NCBI GenBank assembly: GCA_019118725.1
Contig: DWYO01000082.1
Span: forward strand, 1-19,534
Length of the DNA stretch: 19,534 nucleotides
From: Candidatus Parabacteroides intestinavium
GTDB lineage: Bacteria > Bacteroidota > Bacteroidia > Bacteroidales > Tannerellaceae
Reading direction: 5' to 3'
Shown: positions 5,862-12,814 of the stretch, piece after piece
How positions within the stretch are numbered: the first letter of the stretch is position 1
Layout of the letters: every line of letters starts with the position of its first letter
Notes under the pieces: model-generated
The model's database searches: none
What the model was told of the DNA's origin: nothing
What the model saw: the letters and a program-made list of their open reading frames with translations, nothing else
Translations under genes and position numbers: made by a program

Positions 5862-8414
5862 ATGAAACACAAAAGATTATTCATTACCTGGATGGCATGT
5901 GCCTGCGTATGCATGAATATGGCCGCCCAAGACTCGGAATTCGATTTGTCTTCCCAGCGTTCGGAAGCACAAGATGTATTAGCGGTTCCGGGCAAGAAAC
6001 TGGACCATCAGGGGATTATCATCAATCCAACACCACACCAGCTGAACTGGGACAAGAGCAATCTATTGGACATCTCGAAAGGAATCAGCCTGAAAGACAA
6101 ACAAAAGAAATTTGCCGAAGACCTTCCTTTCGTGGCACTCAATAAGAAGGGCGTGAAACTGACTATCGACTTTGGAAGCAAAGTGGCGGCCAAGAACGAT
6201 GTGAAGAACGTATCCGGCGCATACGCCCTCAGCATCGGAAAGAAGGGTATCTCAATTGTAGGATATGACGAAAGAGGCGCGTTCTACGGCATCCAGACTC
6301 TCCGGCAAATCTTAGAAAGTCCGGGCATCCGGGAGGGGAAGCTCCCTTATGTGGAAATCAACGATTATCCCGATCTGAAATTCCGGGGCGTGGTAGAGGG
6401 CTTCTACGGGACTCCCTGGTCGCATGAGGTACGTGTATCGCTGATTGATTTCTACGGGAAATTCAAGATGAACACCTACCTGTACGGCCCGAAAGATGAC
6501 CCCTATCATAGCTGTCCGAACTGGAGACTCCCCTATCCGGAAAAAGAGGCGGAAAATATCCGGGATCTGGTAAAAGCCTGCCAGCGGAACCGGGTAGACT
6601 TCGTCTGGGCGATTCACCCGGGGCAGGACATCAAATGGAACGAAGAGGATTACCAAAACCTCGTCAACAAATTCAACGGGATGTATGACCTCGGTGTGCG
6701 TTCGTTTGCCGTATTCTTTGATGACATCTCGGGCGAAGGAACCAACCCCGTCAAGCAAACGGAACTTTTGAACCGCCTGACGGAAGATTTCGTAAAAGTG
6801 AAGGGAGACATCTCGTCGCTGACCGTATGCCCGACTGATTATTCCAAGCTTTGGGCGAATCCTACGCCACAAGGGAGCCTGGCTATTTACGGAAAGACGC
6901 TCGACCCGTCTATCCATGTGTTCTGGACCGGCGATGTGGTATGCAGCGACCTGACCAAAGAGACCTTGGACTGGATCAACACCCGCATCAAACGACCGGC
7001 CTATTACTGGTGGAACTACCCGGTAACCGATTATGCCCGGCACATCATCATGCAAGGCCCTTCTTACGGGCTGGATACTCACCTGACCGATCAGGACTTG
7101 TGCGGTATCGTAAGTAATCCGATGGAACATGGCGAAGCCTCAAAGTTAGCCTTGTATGGGGTGGCCGACTATGCCTGGAACGTGGCCAACTATAATCCGA
7201 TAGACAATTGGGAAAGAGGCCTGGCCGAACTGGTGCCCGAAGCCAAAGAGGCTTACCGGACCTTCGCCATCCATTCCGCAGATACGGAAACGGGATACCG
7301 GCGTGACGAATCGTGGGAGACCCGTACATTCCGGATTGCCGATTGGGATGAGGCTTCCGCCCGGGCCCTGGAAGAGGAGTTTAAAAAGATCGAGCTGGTC
7401 CCGGCCAAGATGGAGCAAGACTGTGCCAATCGGGCATTGCTCAAGGAACTACGCCCCTGGTTAGAAGAGTTCGGCAAATTGGGCACACGTGGAAAACGTG
7501 CGATAGAACTGGCACGGATTTACCGGTCTCATCAGAATGATGCCGAATTCTGGAGCAAATATATCCAGAACCTGATGACCCCGGAAGACCGGAAGAACTA
7601 TGAGGCTCACAAATCAGGCACCATGAAGCTCCAGCCCTTCTACGAGAACGCGATGGACGACATGGGCGACGGCTTCCTGGAAAAGCTTCTGGGCGAAAAG
7701 CCTATGTTATATAAAGGTATCGGGTCGTTTGCCAACTCCAAGACCACGCTGACCAAACTGATGTTTGATAACGATACGGTTTCTTACTACACCTCAGGGT
7801 TCGCCCAGAAAGCCGGAGACTGGATCGGCGTGGATTTAGGAAGCGTGCGTGATGTTCATGAGGTCGCTATCCTGCAAGGCCGGAACTCGGTAGACGATGT
7901 GGATTATTTTGACCACGTGGCTTTGGAATACTCGGCCGATGGCAAGACCTGGACTCCGATGATAGATGACATGAACCAGCAGTATGTCATCAACTGGAAA
8001 GATAACGCGGTAAAGGCCCGCTATATCCGCCTGAAGCGTCTGGAGTCAAAACGTACCAACTACGCGTCTGTTCGCTCGTTCGAAGTGAACCCGCTCCGGT
8101 TGGACAACTTGGGCTTCAGTCTGGAGGCACCCCGTCCCGAAGAGGCTCTTTTCGCGTTCGACCAGCGACTGAACACCTCATACCAGAACACCGGGAAGAT
8201 GGCTTTTGAGGTAACTCCCGGAACCAAGGGATATACCCTGTTGATGAATCAGCCCTCTGCCCCATTAAAACTCAGCTTATGGAAAGCGGACGGTACACGG
8301 AGTTCTGAAATGACAATAGACGCCCCGTTCTTCCACATCGATGTAGATGATGACATCACAAAGGTACAAATTGAGGGCACGGTAGAGCTGTTTGAGATCA
8401 TTGCGGATAAATAG
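5862..8414 (+). CDS. Secreted GH84 beta-N-acetylglucosaminidase (O-GlcNAcase-like)
   Basis: Exported exo-beta-N-acetylglucosaminidase of family GH84, close in motif detail to the B. thetaiotaomicron O-GlcNAcase homologue. An N-terminal signal peptide ends near Ala22. A GH20b-like N-domain (about 50-170) precedes the catalytic barrel starting at FRGVVEGFYGTPW (from 174). The barrel includes the substrate-binding YGPKDDPYH block (Lys211), the paired catalytic aspartates Asp287-Asp288 in FFDDISGEGTNP, and the SNPMEH loop. A helical domain follows, and the C-terminal part from about residue 625 looks like a discoidin/CBM32 carbohydrate-binding module. GH84 uses substrate-assisted catalysis through the GlcNAc acetamido group. 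At 850 residues it is about 110 longer than the B. thetaiotaomicron enzyme as I recall it. No SusC/SusD pair is nearby, so it is not in a classical polysaccharide utilisation locus. Likely substrates are mucin or other host GlcNAc glycans. Confidence 0.95.
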   Translation: MKHKRLFITWMACACVCMNMAAQDSEFDLSSQRSEAQDVLAVPGKKLDHQGIIINPTPHQLNWDKSNLLDISKGISLKDKQKKFAEDLPFVALNKKGVKLTIDFGSKVAAKNDVKNVSGAYALSIGKKGISIVGYDERGAFYGIQTLRQILESPGIREGKLPYVEINDYPDLKFRGVVEGFYGTPWSHEVRVSLIDFYGKFKMNTYLYGPKDDPYHSCPNWRLPYPEKEAENIRDLVKACQRNRVDFVWAIHPGQDIKWNEEDYQNLVNKFNGMYDLGVRSFAVFFDDISGEGTNPVKQTELLNRLTEDFVKVKGDISSLTVCPTDYSKLWANPTPQGSLAIYGKTLDPSIHVFWTGDVVCSDLTKETLDWINTRIKRPAYYWWNYPVTDYARHIIMQGPSYGLDTHLTDQDLCGIVSNPMEHGEASKLALYGVADYAWNVANYNPIDNWERGLAELVPEAKEAYRTFAIHSADTETGYRRDESWETRTFRIADWDEASARALEEEFKKIELVPAKMEQDCANRALLKELRPWLEEFGKLGTRGKRAIELARIYRSHQNDAEFWSKYIQNLMTPEDRKNYEAHKSGTMKLQPFYENAMDDMGDGFLEKLLGEKPMLYKGIGSFANSKTTLTKLMFDNDTVSYYTSGFAQKAGDWIGVDLGSVRDVHEVAILQGRNSVDDVDYFDHVALEYSADGKTWTPMIDDMNQQYVINWKDNAVKARYIRLKRLESKRTNYASVRSFEVNPLRLDNLGFSLEAPRPEEALFAFDQRLNTSYQNTGKMAFEVTPGTKGYTLLMNQPSAPLKLSLWKADGTRSSEMTIDAPFFHIDVDDDITKVQIEGTVELFEIIADK

Positions 8415-8498
8415 GCTCACATTAGTCTATATTATGCAAAAATTGTTCTTTTCCTAATTTTAACAAAGGGAATATTCCGTTTTTTACGCACAAGTCCT

Positions 8499-8506
8499 TA
8501 TCTTTG
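8499..8506 (+). promoter_or_regulatory. -7 promoter element of the inositol-lipid cluster
   Basis: TATCTTTG matches the Bacteroidetes -7 consensus TAnnTTTG. No good TTTG lies at -33, so the promoter may be moderate or activator-dependent. Transcription would begin near 8513, giving a leader of about 125 bases that carries the large hairpin at 8551-8609. Confidence 0.6.
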
Positions 8507-8550
8507 TAGCGCTTTTTTCGATTTTATCGGAACATAGCCGTTTTTTTGTA

Positions 8551-8609
8551 TATAGGTTTATTAGTTTATACGTTTTTAAGTGAAACGCGTATAGACTGAT
8601 AAACCTATA
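8551..8609. repeat. 22-bp imperfect inverted repeat in the leader
   Basis: Arm 8551-8572 and arm 8588-8609 pair along all 22 positions, with two G-U wobbles and a 15-base loop (8573-8587). The element lies wholly in the predicted 5' leader of the PgpA-like gene. No T-run follows on either strand, so it is not an ordinary intrinsic terminator. It may be an RNA regulatory structure, a processing site, a protein-binding palindrome or a short mobile repeat. Confidence 0.7.
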
Positions 8610-8637
8610 AACTCAAAAACTCATAAACTTAAAACAA

Positions 8638-9117
8638 ATGAGGCAAGTTTCAAAGATACATATATGGATAGCAACCGGATTCGGTTCGGGCTTTTCACCC
8701 ATCGCTCCAGGTACGGCCGGGGCACTATTGGCTACGGCATTATGGGGCATCGCATCCTTACTCTTTCCATTCGGGGCGGTACAATTCGGAACGCTGGCAG
8801 GCATCGTCCTGTTTACCGTACTGGGAATCGTATCCGCTACGGCCGTAGAGAAGATTTGGGGGGAAGACCCGTCCAAAGTAGTCATAGACGAGATGGTAGG
8901 CGTATGGATTCCGCTTTTGGCCGTGCCGGACAACACCTATAAATATGGCTACGCACTTGCAGCATTTGTCTTGTTCCGCCTGTTGGATATCTTCAAACCT
9001 TTAGGCATACGCAAGATGGAGAACTTCAAGGGGGGTGTCGGTATCATGATGGATGATATCCTGGCCGGCATCTATAGTTTCATTGTATTAATCGGAATAA
9101 GATGCATTGCCGGATAA
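8638..9117 (+). CDS. PgpA-like phosphatase, probable phosphatidylinositol-phosphate phosphatase
   Basis: Inner-membrane lipid phosphatase of the PgpA family, 159 residues (E. coli PgpA is about 170). Family blocks are complete: GSGFSPIAPGTAG (from 16), DPSKVVIDEMVG with Asp84-Glu85, and LLDIFKPLGIRK followed by the MMDDILAG acidic motif; three or four hydrophobic helices are visible. PgpA itself dephosphorylates phosphatidylglycerol phosphate. Here the gene leads a cluster in the same order as the Bacteroides inositol-lipid locus (BT_1525 to BT_1522, from memory), where the PgpA homologue is proposed to dephosphorylate phosphatidylinositol phosphate. Context therefore favours that role, but the sequence alone cannot exclude phosphatidylglycerol synthesis. 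The start at 8638 follows an A-rich leader and gives the usual N-terminus. Confidence 0.88.
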   Translation: MRQVSKIHIWIATGFGSGFSPIAPGTAGALLATALWGIASLLFPFGAVQFGTLAGIVLFTVLGIVSATAVEKIWGEDPSKVVIDEMVGVWIPLLAVPDNTYKYGYALAAFVLFRLLDIFKPLGIRKMENFKGGVGIMMDDILAGIYSFIVLIGIRCIAG

Positions 9118-9125
9118 GTAAAATA

Positions 9126-9662
9126 ATGAAACGCCCATTCACCAAGGCCGGCTTTTTCACGTTCATGCGGGCTCAATTCTCCTCACAGATATCCAGTTTG
9201 TTTGATTTTGCGGTTACCATCCTCGGCGCAAAACTACTGGACATCTATTATGTCTATGCGACCAGCTTAGGGTCTGTGGCCGGAGGAATCCTGAATTGCT
9301 TCATCAATTATTACTGGACCTTCAAGGCGCAGGATTGCAAAAAGAAATATGTCGTCATCAAATACTTTATCGTATGGATGGGGAGTATCTTCCTGAACAC
9401 CTGGGGAGTCTATCTATTGACCGAATCCATCCAGCGTGTACCGTGGGTACAAGATACGCTTTACCATATCTTTGACGACATATTCATCGTAAGCAAGATT
9501 GTGGTTTCCCTGCTGGTCGGCTGGTTCTGGAACTACAACCTGCATCGGTTTTTTGTCTATAAGGATTGTAAGATACGCAGGCCACTCCGGCGGAAAGTAG
9601 TGCCTGTAGAGACACCCTCGAAAACTAAAAAACGAAATATTTATGAGCTTCAAGACTTTTAG
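9126..9662 (+). CDS. GtrA-like membrane protein
   Basis: Small polytopic inner-membrane protein of the GtrA/DPMS family, 178 residues from this start with four predicted transmembrane helices: RAQFSSQISSLFDFAVTI begins the first, a GGILNCFINYYWTFK block the second, and VGWFWNYNLHRFFVYK the last. The Asn/Phe-rich motifs at the ends of helices 2 and 4 are typical. GtrA proteins are thought to move or present lipid-linked sugars; here the likely client is an inositol lipid or a sugar added to it, by context only. I prefer the ATG at 9126, 8 bases after the PgpA stop; an in-frame ATG at 9102 overlapping PgpA by 16 bases would add eight residues. The 3' end overlaps the next gene by 20 bases, suggesting translational coupling. 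The charged C-terminal tail from about 150 is cytosolic. Confidence 0.85.
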   Translation: MKRPFTKAGFFTFMRAQFSSQISSLFDFAVTILGAKLLDIYYVYATSLGSVAGGILNCFINYYWTFKAQDCKKKYVVIKYFIVWMGSIFLNTWGVYLLTESIQRVPWVQDTLYHIFDDIFIVSKIVVSLLVGWFWNYNLHRFFVYKDCKIRRPLRRKVVPVETPSKTKKRNIYELQDF

Positions 9663-10323
9663 AGATTGGTTGCAACAGACCATTTACAAGATCATCAATC
9701 CCGTTGTACACGGAATGATTAAGATAGGGATTACCCCGAATTTCGTAACGACCACAGGGCTGGTGGGGAATATCGTGGCAGCATGTGTCCTGGTTTACGC
9801 CGGACTCTATGCTTCCGACCAAGACTACTCGTTGGTGGGATGGGCCGGTGGAATCATCCTCTTCTCCGGCTTGTTTGACATGATGGACGGCCAGGTCGCA
9901 CGTATAGGAAATATGAAATCAACCTTCGGGGCCCTCTACGATTCGGTGCTCGACCGGTATAGCGAACTGATTACCTTCTTCGGGCTCTGCTCCTACCTGA
10001 TCATGCATCACCATATCGGCGGATTCATCATCGCGTTTGTGGCACTGATCGGCTCGCTGATGGTCAGCTATGTACGTGCTCGTGCAGAAGGGCTGGACAT
10101 CGAATGCAAAGTGGGATTGATGCAACGCCCCGAACGAGTAGTGCTAACTGCCCTGGGAGCCTTATGTTGCGGCATTTATGCCCACTTCTCCCGCAATGCC
10201 TCATTCGACCCGATATGGATTCTGATCACCCCCCTGTTGTTTGTAGCCATATTCTCAAACATCACGGCATTCGGCCGACTCAGACATTGCTATAAGGTAA
10301 TGAAGGAAATGAATGAGAATTAA
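9643..10323 (+). CDS. CDP-alcohol phosphatidyltransferase, probable PI-phosphate synthase
   Basis: Inner-membrane enzyme that joins a CDP-activated diacylglycerol to an alcohol acceptor. The diagnostic motif DxxDGxxARx8GxxxDxxxD is intact, with Asp79, Asp82, Asp100 and Asp104 as metal and catalytic residues. The 226 residues and about six helices fit the family. Members make phosphatidylglycerol phosphate, phosphatidylserine, phosphatidylinositol phosphate and others, and the motif does not settle the acceptor. Its place between a GtrA-like gene and an AUR1-like gene, with a PgpA-like gene two upstream, matches the Bacteroides inositol-lipid locus, where the homologue is proposed to use inositol 1-phosphate. 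The start overlaps the GtrA-like gene by 20 bases and the stop lies 2 bases before the next start. Confidence 0.9.
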   Translation: MSFKTFRDWLQQTIYKIINPVVHGMIKIGITPNFVTTTGLVGNIVAACVLVYAGLYASDQDYSLVGWAGGIILFSGLFDMMDGQVARIGNMKSTFGALYDSVLDRYSELITFFGLCSYLIMHHHIGGFIIAFVALIGSLMVSYVRARAEGLDIECKVGLMQRPERVVLTALGALCCGIYAHFSRNASFDPIWILITPLLFVAIFSNITAFGRLRHCYKVMKEMNEN

Positions 10324-10325
10324 AC

Positions 10326-11270
10326 ATGGAAAAGCAAAAAAATCCTATGGCTTTCCCTACAAAGAAAGAGTTCATCATTGTAGCCTGCGGAACCCTCTTA
10401 TTTTTCATTCTGACAGGCCTGTTTATCGGCATCCGGGTAGACCATGTCGCCTTGATCGGGCTGTTTCTCGCCCTCTTTTTCGCCAGCGGACCGACTCGGA
10501 AGTTGGCCATAGCCCTGATTCCGTTCATGGTTTTCGGAATTTCATACGACTGGATGCGTGTTTTTCCGAACTACGAGGTCAACCCGATCGATGTAAAAGG
10601 CCTCTATGAGACCGAAAAAGCCCTTTTCGGCATTCCTGTGAACGGACAGATTCTGACTCCGAACGAATATTTCGCCCTGCATAACTGGAAGGTCATGGAC
10701 TTCCTTTCGGGAATCTTTTACCTTTGCTGGGTGCCGGTCCCGATGCTTTTCGGTGTATGGCTCTATATCAAAGGCGAACGTGAACTCTATTTGCGCCTGG
10801 CACTGGTCTTTCTGTTCGTCAACTTTATCGGATTCGCCGGGTATTACATCCACCCGGCCGCCCCGCCTTGGTACGTCATGATGCATGGCTTCGAACCCAT
10901 ACTGAACACACCGGGCGAGACCGCCGGACTGGCCCGTTTTGACGCCGTAACAGGCTTGAATATATTCGGTTCGATATACAGTCGGAACGCCAATGTGTTC
11001 GCCGCAGTTCCCTCTTTGCATTCGGCCTACATGATCATGCCCGTCTATTACGCGGTTGTCCGGAAAAGCAATCCGTTGCTTGTCATCCTGCTCTCCGTCA
11101 TCCTGGTCGGGATATGGTTTACCGCGGTCTATACGGCACATCACTACGTCATCGATGTCCTTTTAGGCATTCTATGCGCCCTATTAGGCCTATTCATCTT
11201 TGAAAAAGGGCTACTCCGGATCCCCGGATTCCGCCGGTTTTTCGATACTTATTATCGCTATATCCGATAA
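10326..11270 (+). CDS. AUR1/PAP2-like transferase, probable inositol phosphorylceramide synthase
   Basis: Polytopic inner-membrane protein of 314 residues in the PAP2 superfamily, resembling fungal inositol phosphorylceramide synthase (AUR1). Three blocks support this: HPAAPPWYV (AUR1-type), AAVPSLHSAY with His232, and YTAHHYVID with His273 and Asp277 as the HxxxD catalytic pair. Roughly six to eight hydrophobic segments are visible. The proposed reaction moves phosphoinositol from phosphatidylinositol to ceramide on the outer face of the membrane, consistent with sphingolipid-making Bacteroidales. It is the last gene of the cluster and faces cdd convergently; the 57-base gap shows no clear terminator. 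An internal ATG at 10347 would shorten it by seven residues. A general PAP2 lipid phosphatase is the main alternative. Confidence 0.88.
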   Translation: MEKQKNPMAFPTKKEFIIVACGTLLFFILTGLFIGIRVDHVALIGLFLALFFASGPTRKLAIALIPFMVFGISYDWMRVFPNYEVNPIDVKGLYETEKALFGIPVNGQILTPNEYFALHNWKVMDFLSGIFYLCWVPVPMLFGVWLYIKGERELYLRLALVFLFVNFIGFAGYYIHPAAPPWYVMMHGFEPILNTPGETAGLARFDAVTGLNIFGSIYSRNANVFAAVPSLHSAYMIMPVYYAVVRKSNPLLVILLSVILVGIWFTAVYTAHHYVIDVLLGILCALLGLFIFEKGLLRIPGFRRFFDTYYRYIR

Positions 11271-11327
11271 CACCGGTCCGCATTCCATGCCTCGCAACTC
11301 ACCCTGCGCCAGCGGATCCGTTTCCGG

Positions 11328-11792
11328 CTAAAGAGTGAACGAGAATGGCAACAAGGTCGAGACCGAATCTATCACATGGACATATTCAGCTCCACACAAC
11401 AGAATCCGCATCGGACGGTTGAAACGTTGCTCCGTTTCGAGCATCACCTGGCAACAAGCCCCACAGGGAGCGATTTGCTCCCTGATCCGGCCATCCTGGC
11501 AAGCGATGATGGCCAATGCCACGACCGGCACATCCGGATAAGCGGCACCGGCACTGAACAATGCCACCCGTTCGGCACACAGACCGGAAGGATAAGCGGC
11601 ATTCTCCTGATTACATCCGAGGATAACCTCGCCATTCTCCAACAAGGCCGCCGCCCCTACGTGAAAGTGCGAATAAGGAGCGTATGCCCGACGGGAAGCC
11701 TCAAGCGCTTTCCGGTATAAAACGTTATCCGAATCGCTCAATTCGGAGACCAAATACTCCGAAAATGTAAATTCCTTTGTAATTCTCTTCAT
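11328..11792 (-). CDS. cdd: Cytidine deaminase
   Basis: Zinc-dependent hydrolytic deaminase that converts cytidine and deoxycytidine to uridine and deoxyuridine in pyrimidine salvage, in the cytosol. The 154 residues fit the small tetrameric class. The zinc site is complete: Cys72 with catalytic Glu74 in the CAE motif, and Cys110 and Cys113 in PCGACCQ. The substrate loop appears as FHVGAA and CNQENAAYPSGLCAE. It is the only gene on the minus strand, transcribed divergently from the LysM glucosaminidase gene and convergent with the inositol-lipid cluster. A 78-base gap to the divergent start contains a shared promoter palindrome. Confidence 0.95.
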   Translation of the reverse strand: MKRITKEFTFSEYLVSELSDSDNVLYRKALEASRRAYAPYSHFHVGAAALLENGEVILGCNQENAAYPSGLCAERVALFSAGAAYPDVPVVALAIIACQDGRIREQIAPCGACCQVMLETEQRFNRPMRILLCGAEYVHVIDSVSTLLPFSFTL

Positions 11793-11842
11793 ATTTCTAC
11801 CTTTTATGCCCGCAAGATACAGAAAAATATGCTTCTTTTTTG

Positions 11843-11850
11843 TATGTTTG
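11843..11850 (+). promoter_or_regulatory. -7 element of the glucosaminidase gene
   Basis: TATGTTTG matches TAnnTTTG. Transcription would start near 11857, only about 14 bases before the first ATG. It abuts an equivalent element on the opposite strand; the two overlap the palindrome GTTTGCAAAC (11846-11855). No -33 TTTG is evident. Confidence 0.55.
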
Positions 11851-11858
11851 CAAACGTA
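11851..11858 (-). promoter_or_regulatory. -7 element of cdd
   Basis: On the minus strand these bases read TACGTTTG, again TAnnTTTG. Transcription of cdd would begin near 11844 with a leader of about 50 bases. It lies immediately beside the + strand element, making a back-to-back promoter in which only one polymerase could melt DNA at a time. Confidence 0.5.
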
Positions 11859-11870
11859 ATTGAATAATAA

Positions 11871-12770
11871 ATGCTTATGAATGTTATTTTCAGATTCTTA
11901 TTATGCTTTTTCTGCCTGTTTATCGGGACAGACGGCTGGGGAGAAAACCTGTCGGCTCTTTCTTCGTACCACCGTTATATCCGGAAATACAAGGACTTGG
12001 CTATCGAGCAACAACACAAATATAAGATTCCGGCCAGCATCACGTTGGCGCAAGGTTTGCTGGAATCCGGAGCCGGACAAAGTGACCTGGCACGCCGGTC
12101 GAACAATCATTTCGGAATCAAATGCCATGACTGGAAGGGGAAACGTGTTTACCATAATGATGACCGGCGGGGGGAGTGTTTCCGCAAATACAATAACGTG
12201 GAGGAGTCCTATGAAGACCATTCCAAATTTCTGGCCCTGCGTTCACGTTATGCCCCCCTGTTCCGCCTGAAAATCACCGATTATAAAGGCTGGGCAAAAG
12301 GGTTGCAGAAGTGCGGATACGCGACAGACCGGAAATATGCCAACAAGCTGATCAAGGTCATCGAAGATTACAAGCTCTACCAATACGACTCGGCCAAGAA
12401 GAAAAAATCAAAACAAGAGAAAGCTATTGTCCAACATACGATTTACCGGAGCAACGGATTGCTTTATGTCCATGCCAAATCCGGTGATTCGCTGGAAGAT
12501 ATCGCCAAAAGCACGGGCATCAGTACACGCAAGTTAAGCAAGTACAACGAAATCCCGAAAGATTTCCCGCTTCAGACGGACGATGTCATCTATTTGGAAA
12601 AGAAGAAAAAGAAAGCGGACGAATCGCACACCAGACATATTGTACAGGTGGGCGAATCCATGCATAGCATCTCCCAGCAATATGGCATTCAAGTTAAAAG
12701 TCTCTATAAATTGAATAAAAAAGACAAAGATTATGTGCCAGCGGAAGGAGATGTCCTAAAGCTAAGGTAA
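11871..12770 (+). CDS. Secreted glucosaminidase (GH73-type) with two LysM domains
   Basis: Peptidoglycan hydrolase that cuts the glycan strand. An N-terminal hydrophobic segment (residues 4-20) acts as signal peptide or anchor. The catalytic domain (about 30-175) carries the GH73 block ITLAQGLLESGAGQSDLA with Glu65 as the likely general acid, then NNHFGIKC, the ESYEDHSKFL block and KGLQKCGYATDRKYANKLI. A Lys-rich linker (174-190) leads to two LysM-type modules: a more divergent one near 190-245, with GDSLEDIAKSTGI, and a clear one near 253-299, with VQVGESMHSISQQYGI. These would bind N-acetylglucosamine in peptidoglycan. The start may be 11871 or the ATG at 11877, two codons later; both keep the signal segment. 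Likely roles are wall turnover or cell separation. Confidence 0.93.
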   Translation: MLMNVIFRFLLCFFCLFIGTDGWGENLSALSSYHRYIRKYKDLAIEQQHKYKIPASITLAQGLLESGAGQSDLARRSNNHFGIKCHDWKGKRVYHNDDRRGECFRKYNNVEESYEDHSKFLALRSRYAPLFRLKITDYKGWAKGLQKCGYATDRKYANKLIKVIEDYKLYQYDSAKKKKSKQEKAIVQHTIYRSNGLLYVHAKSGDSLEDIAKSTGISTRKLSKYNEIPKDFPLQTDDVIYLEKKKKKADESHTRHIVQVGESMHSISQQYGIQVKSLYKLNKKDKDYVPAEGDVLKLR

Positions 12771-12786
12771 ATCAGATAAAAAAGTG

Positions 12787-12794
12787 TATATTTG
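12787..12794 (+). promoter_or_regulatory. -7 element of the purM-prfA-pyrF-lpx operon
   Basis: TATATTTG matches TAnnTTTG and sits 20 bases before the purM start, so the leader would be about 14 bases. No -33 TTTG is seen. It is the only such element in the 44-base gap, and the likely promoter for the following gene run. Confidence 0.6.
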
Positions 12795-12814
12795 CGTCCA
12801 TAATTAGTAGAAAA

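Noticed and set aside
6312..7130. 272-residue minus-strand frame within the GH84 gene
   Set aside because: It is a shadow of the GH84 catalytic domain, whose motifs are intact on the + strand.
8551..8609. Intrinsic terminator for the GH84 gene
   Set aside because: The stem is strong but neither strand has a T-run after it, and it lies downstream of the predicted promoter for the next gene.
10542..11144. 200-residue minus-strand frame within the AUR1-like gene
   Set aside because: It is antisense to a gene with three conserved motifs, and its composition is irregular.
11271..11327. Bidirectional terminator or coding extension between the convergent genes
   Set aside because: The gap is fairly GC-rich with a small CGGATCCG palindrome, but it has no long stem and no T-run. 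On the minus strand the frame stays open past the cdd stop, but cdd is already full length.
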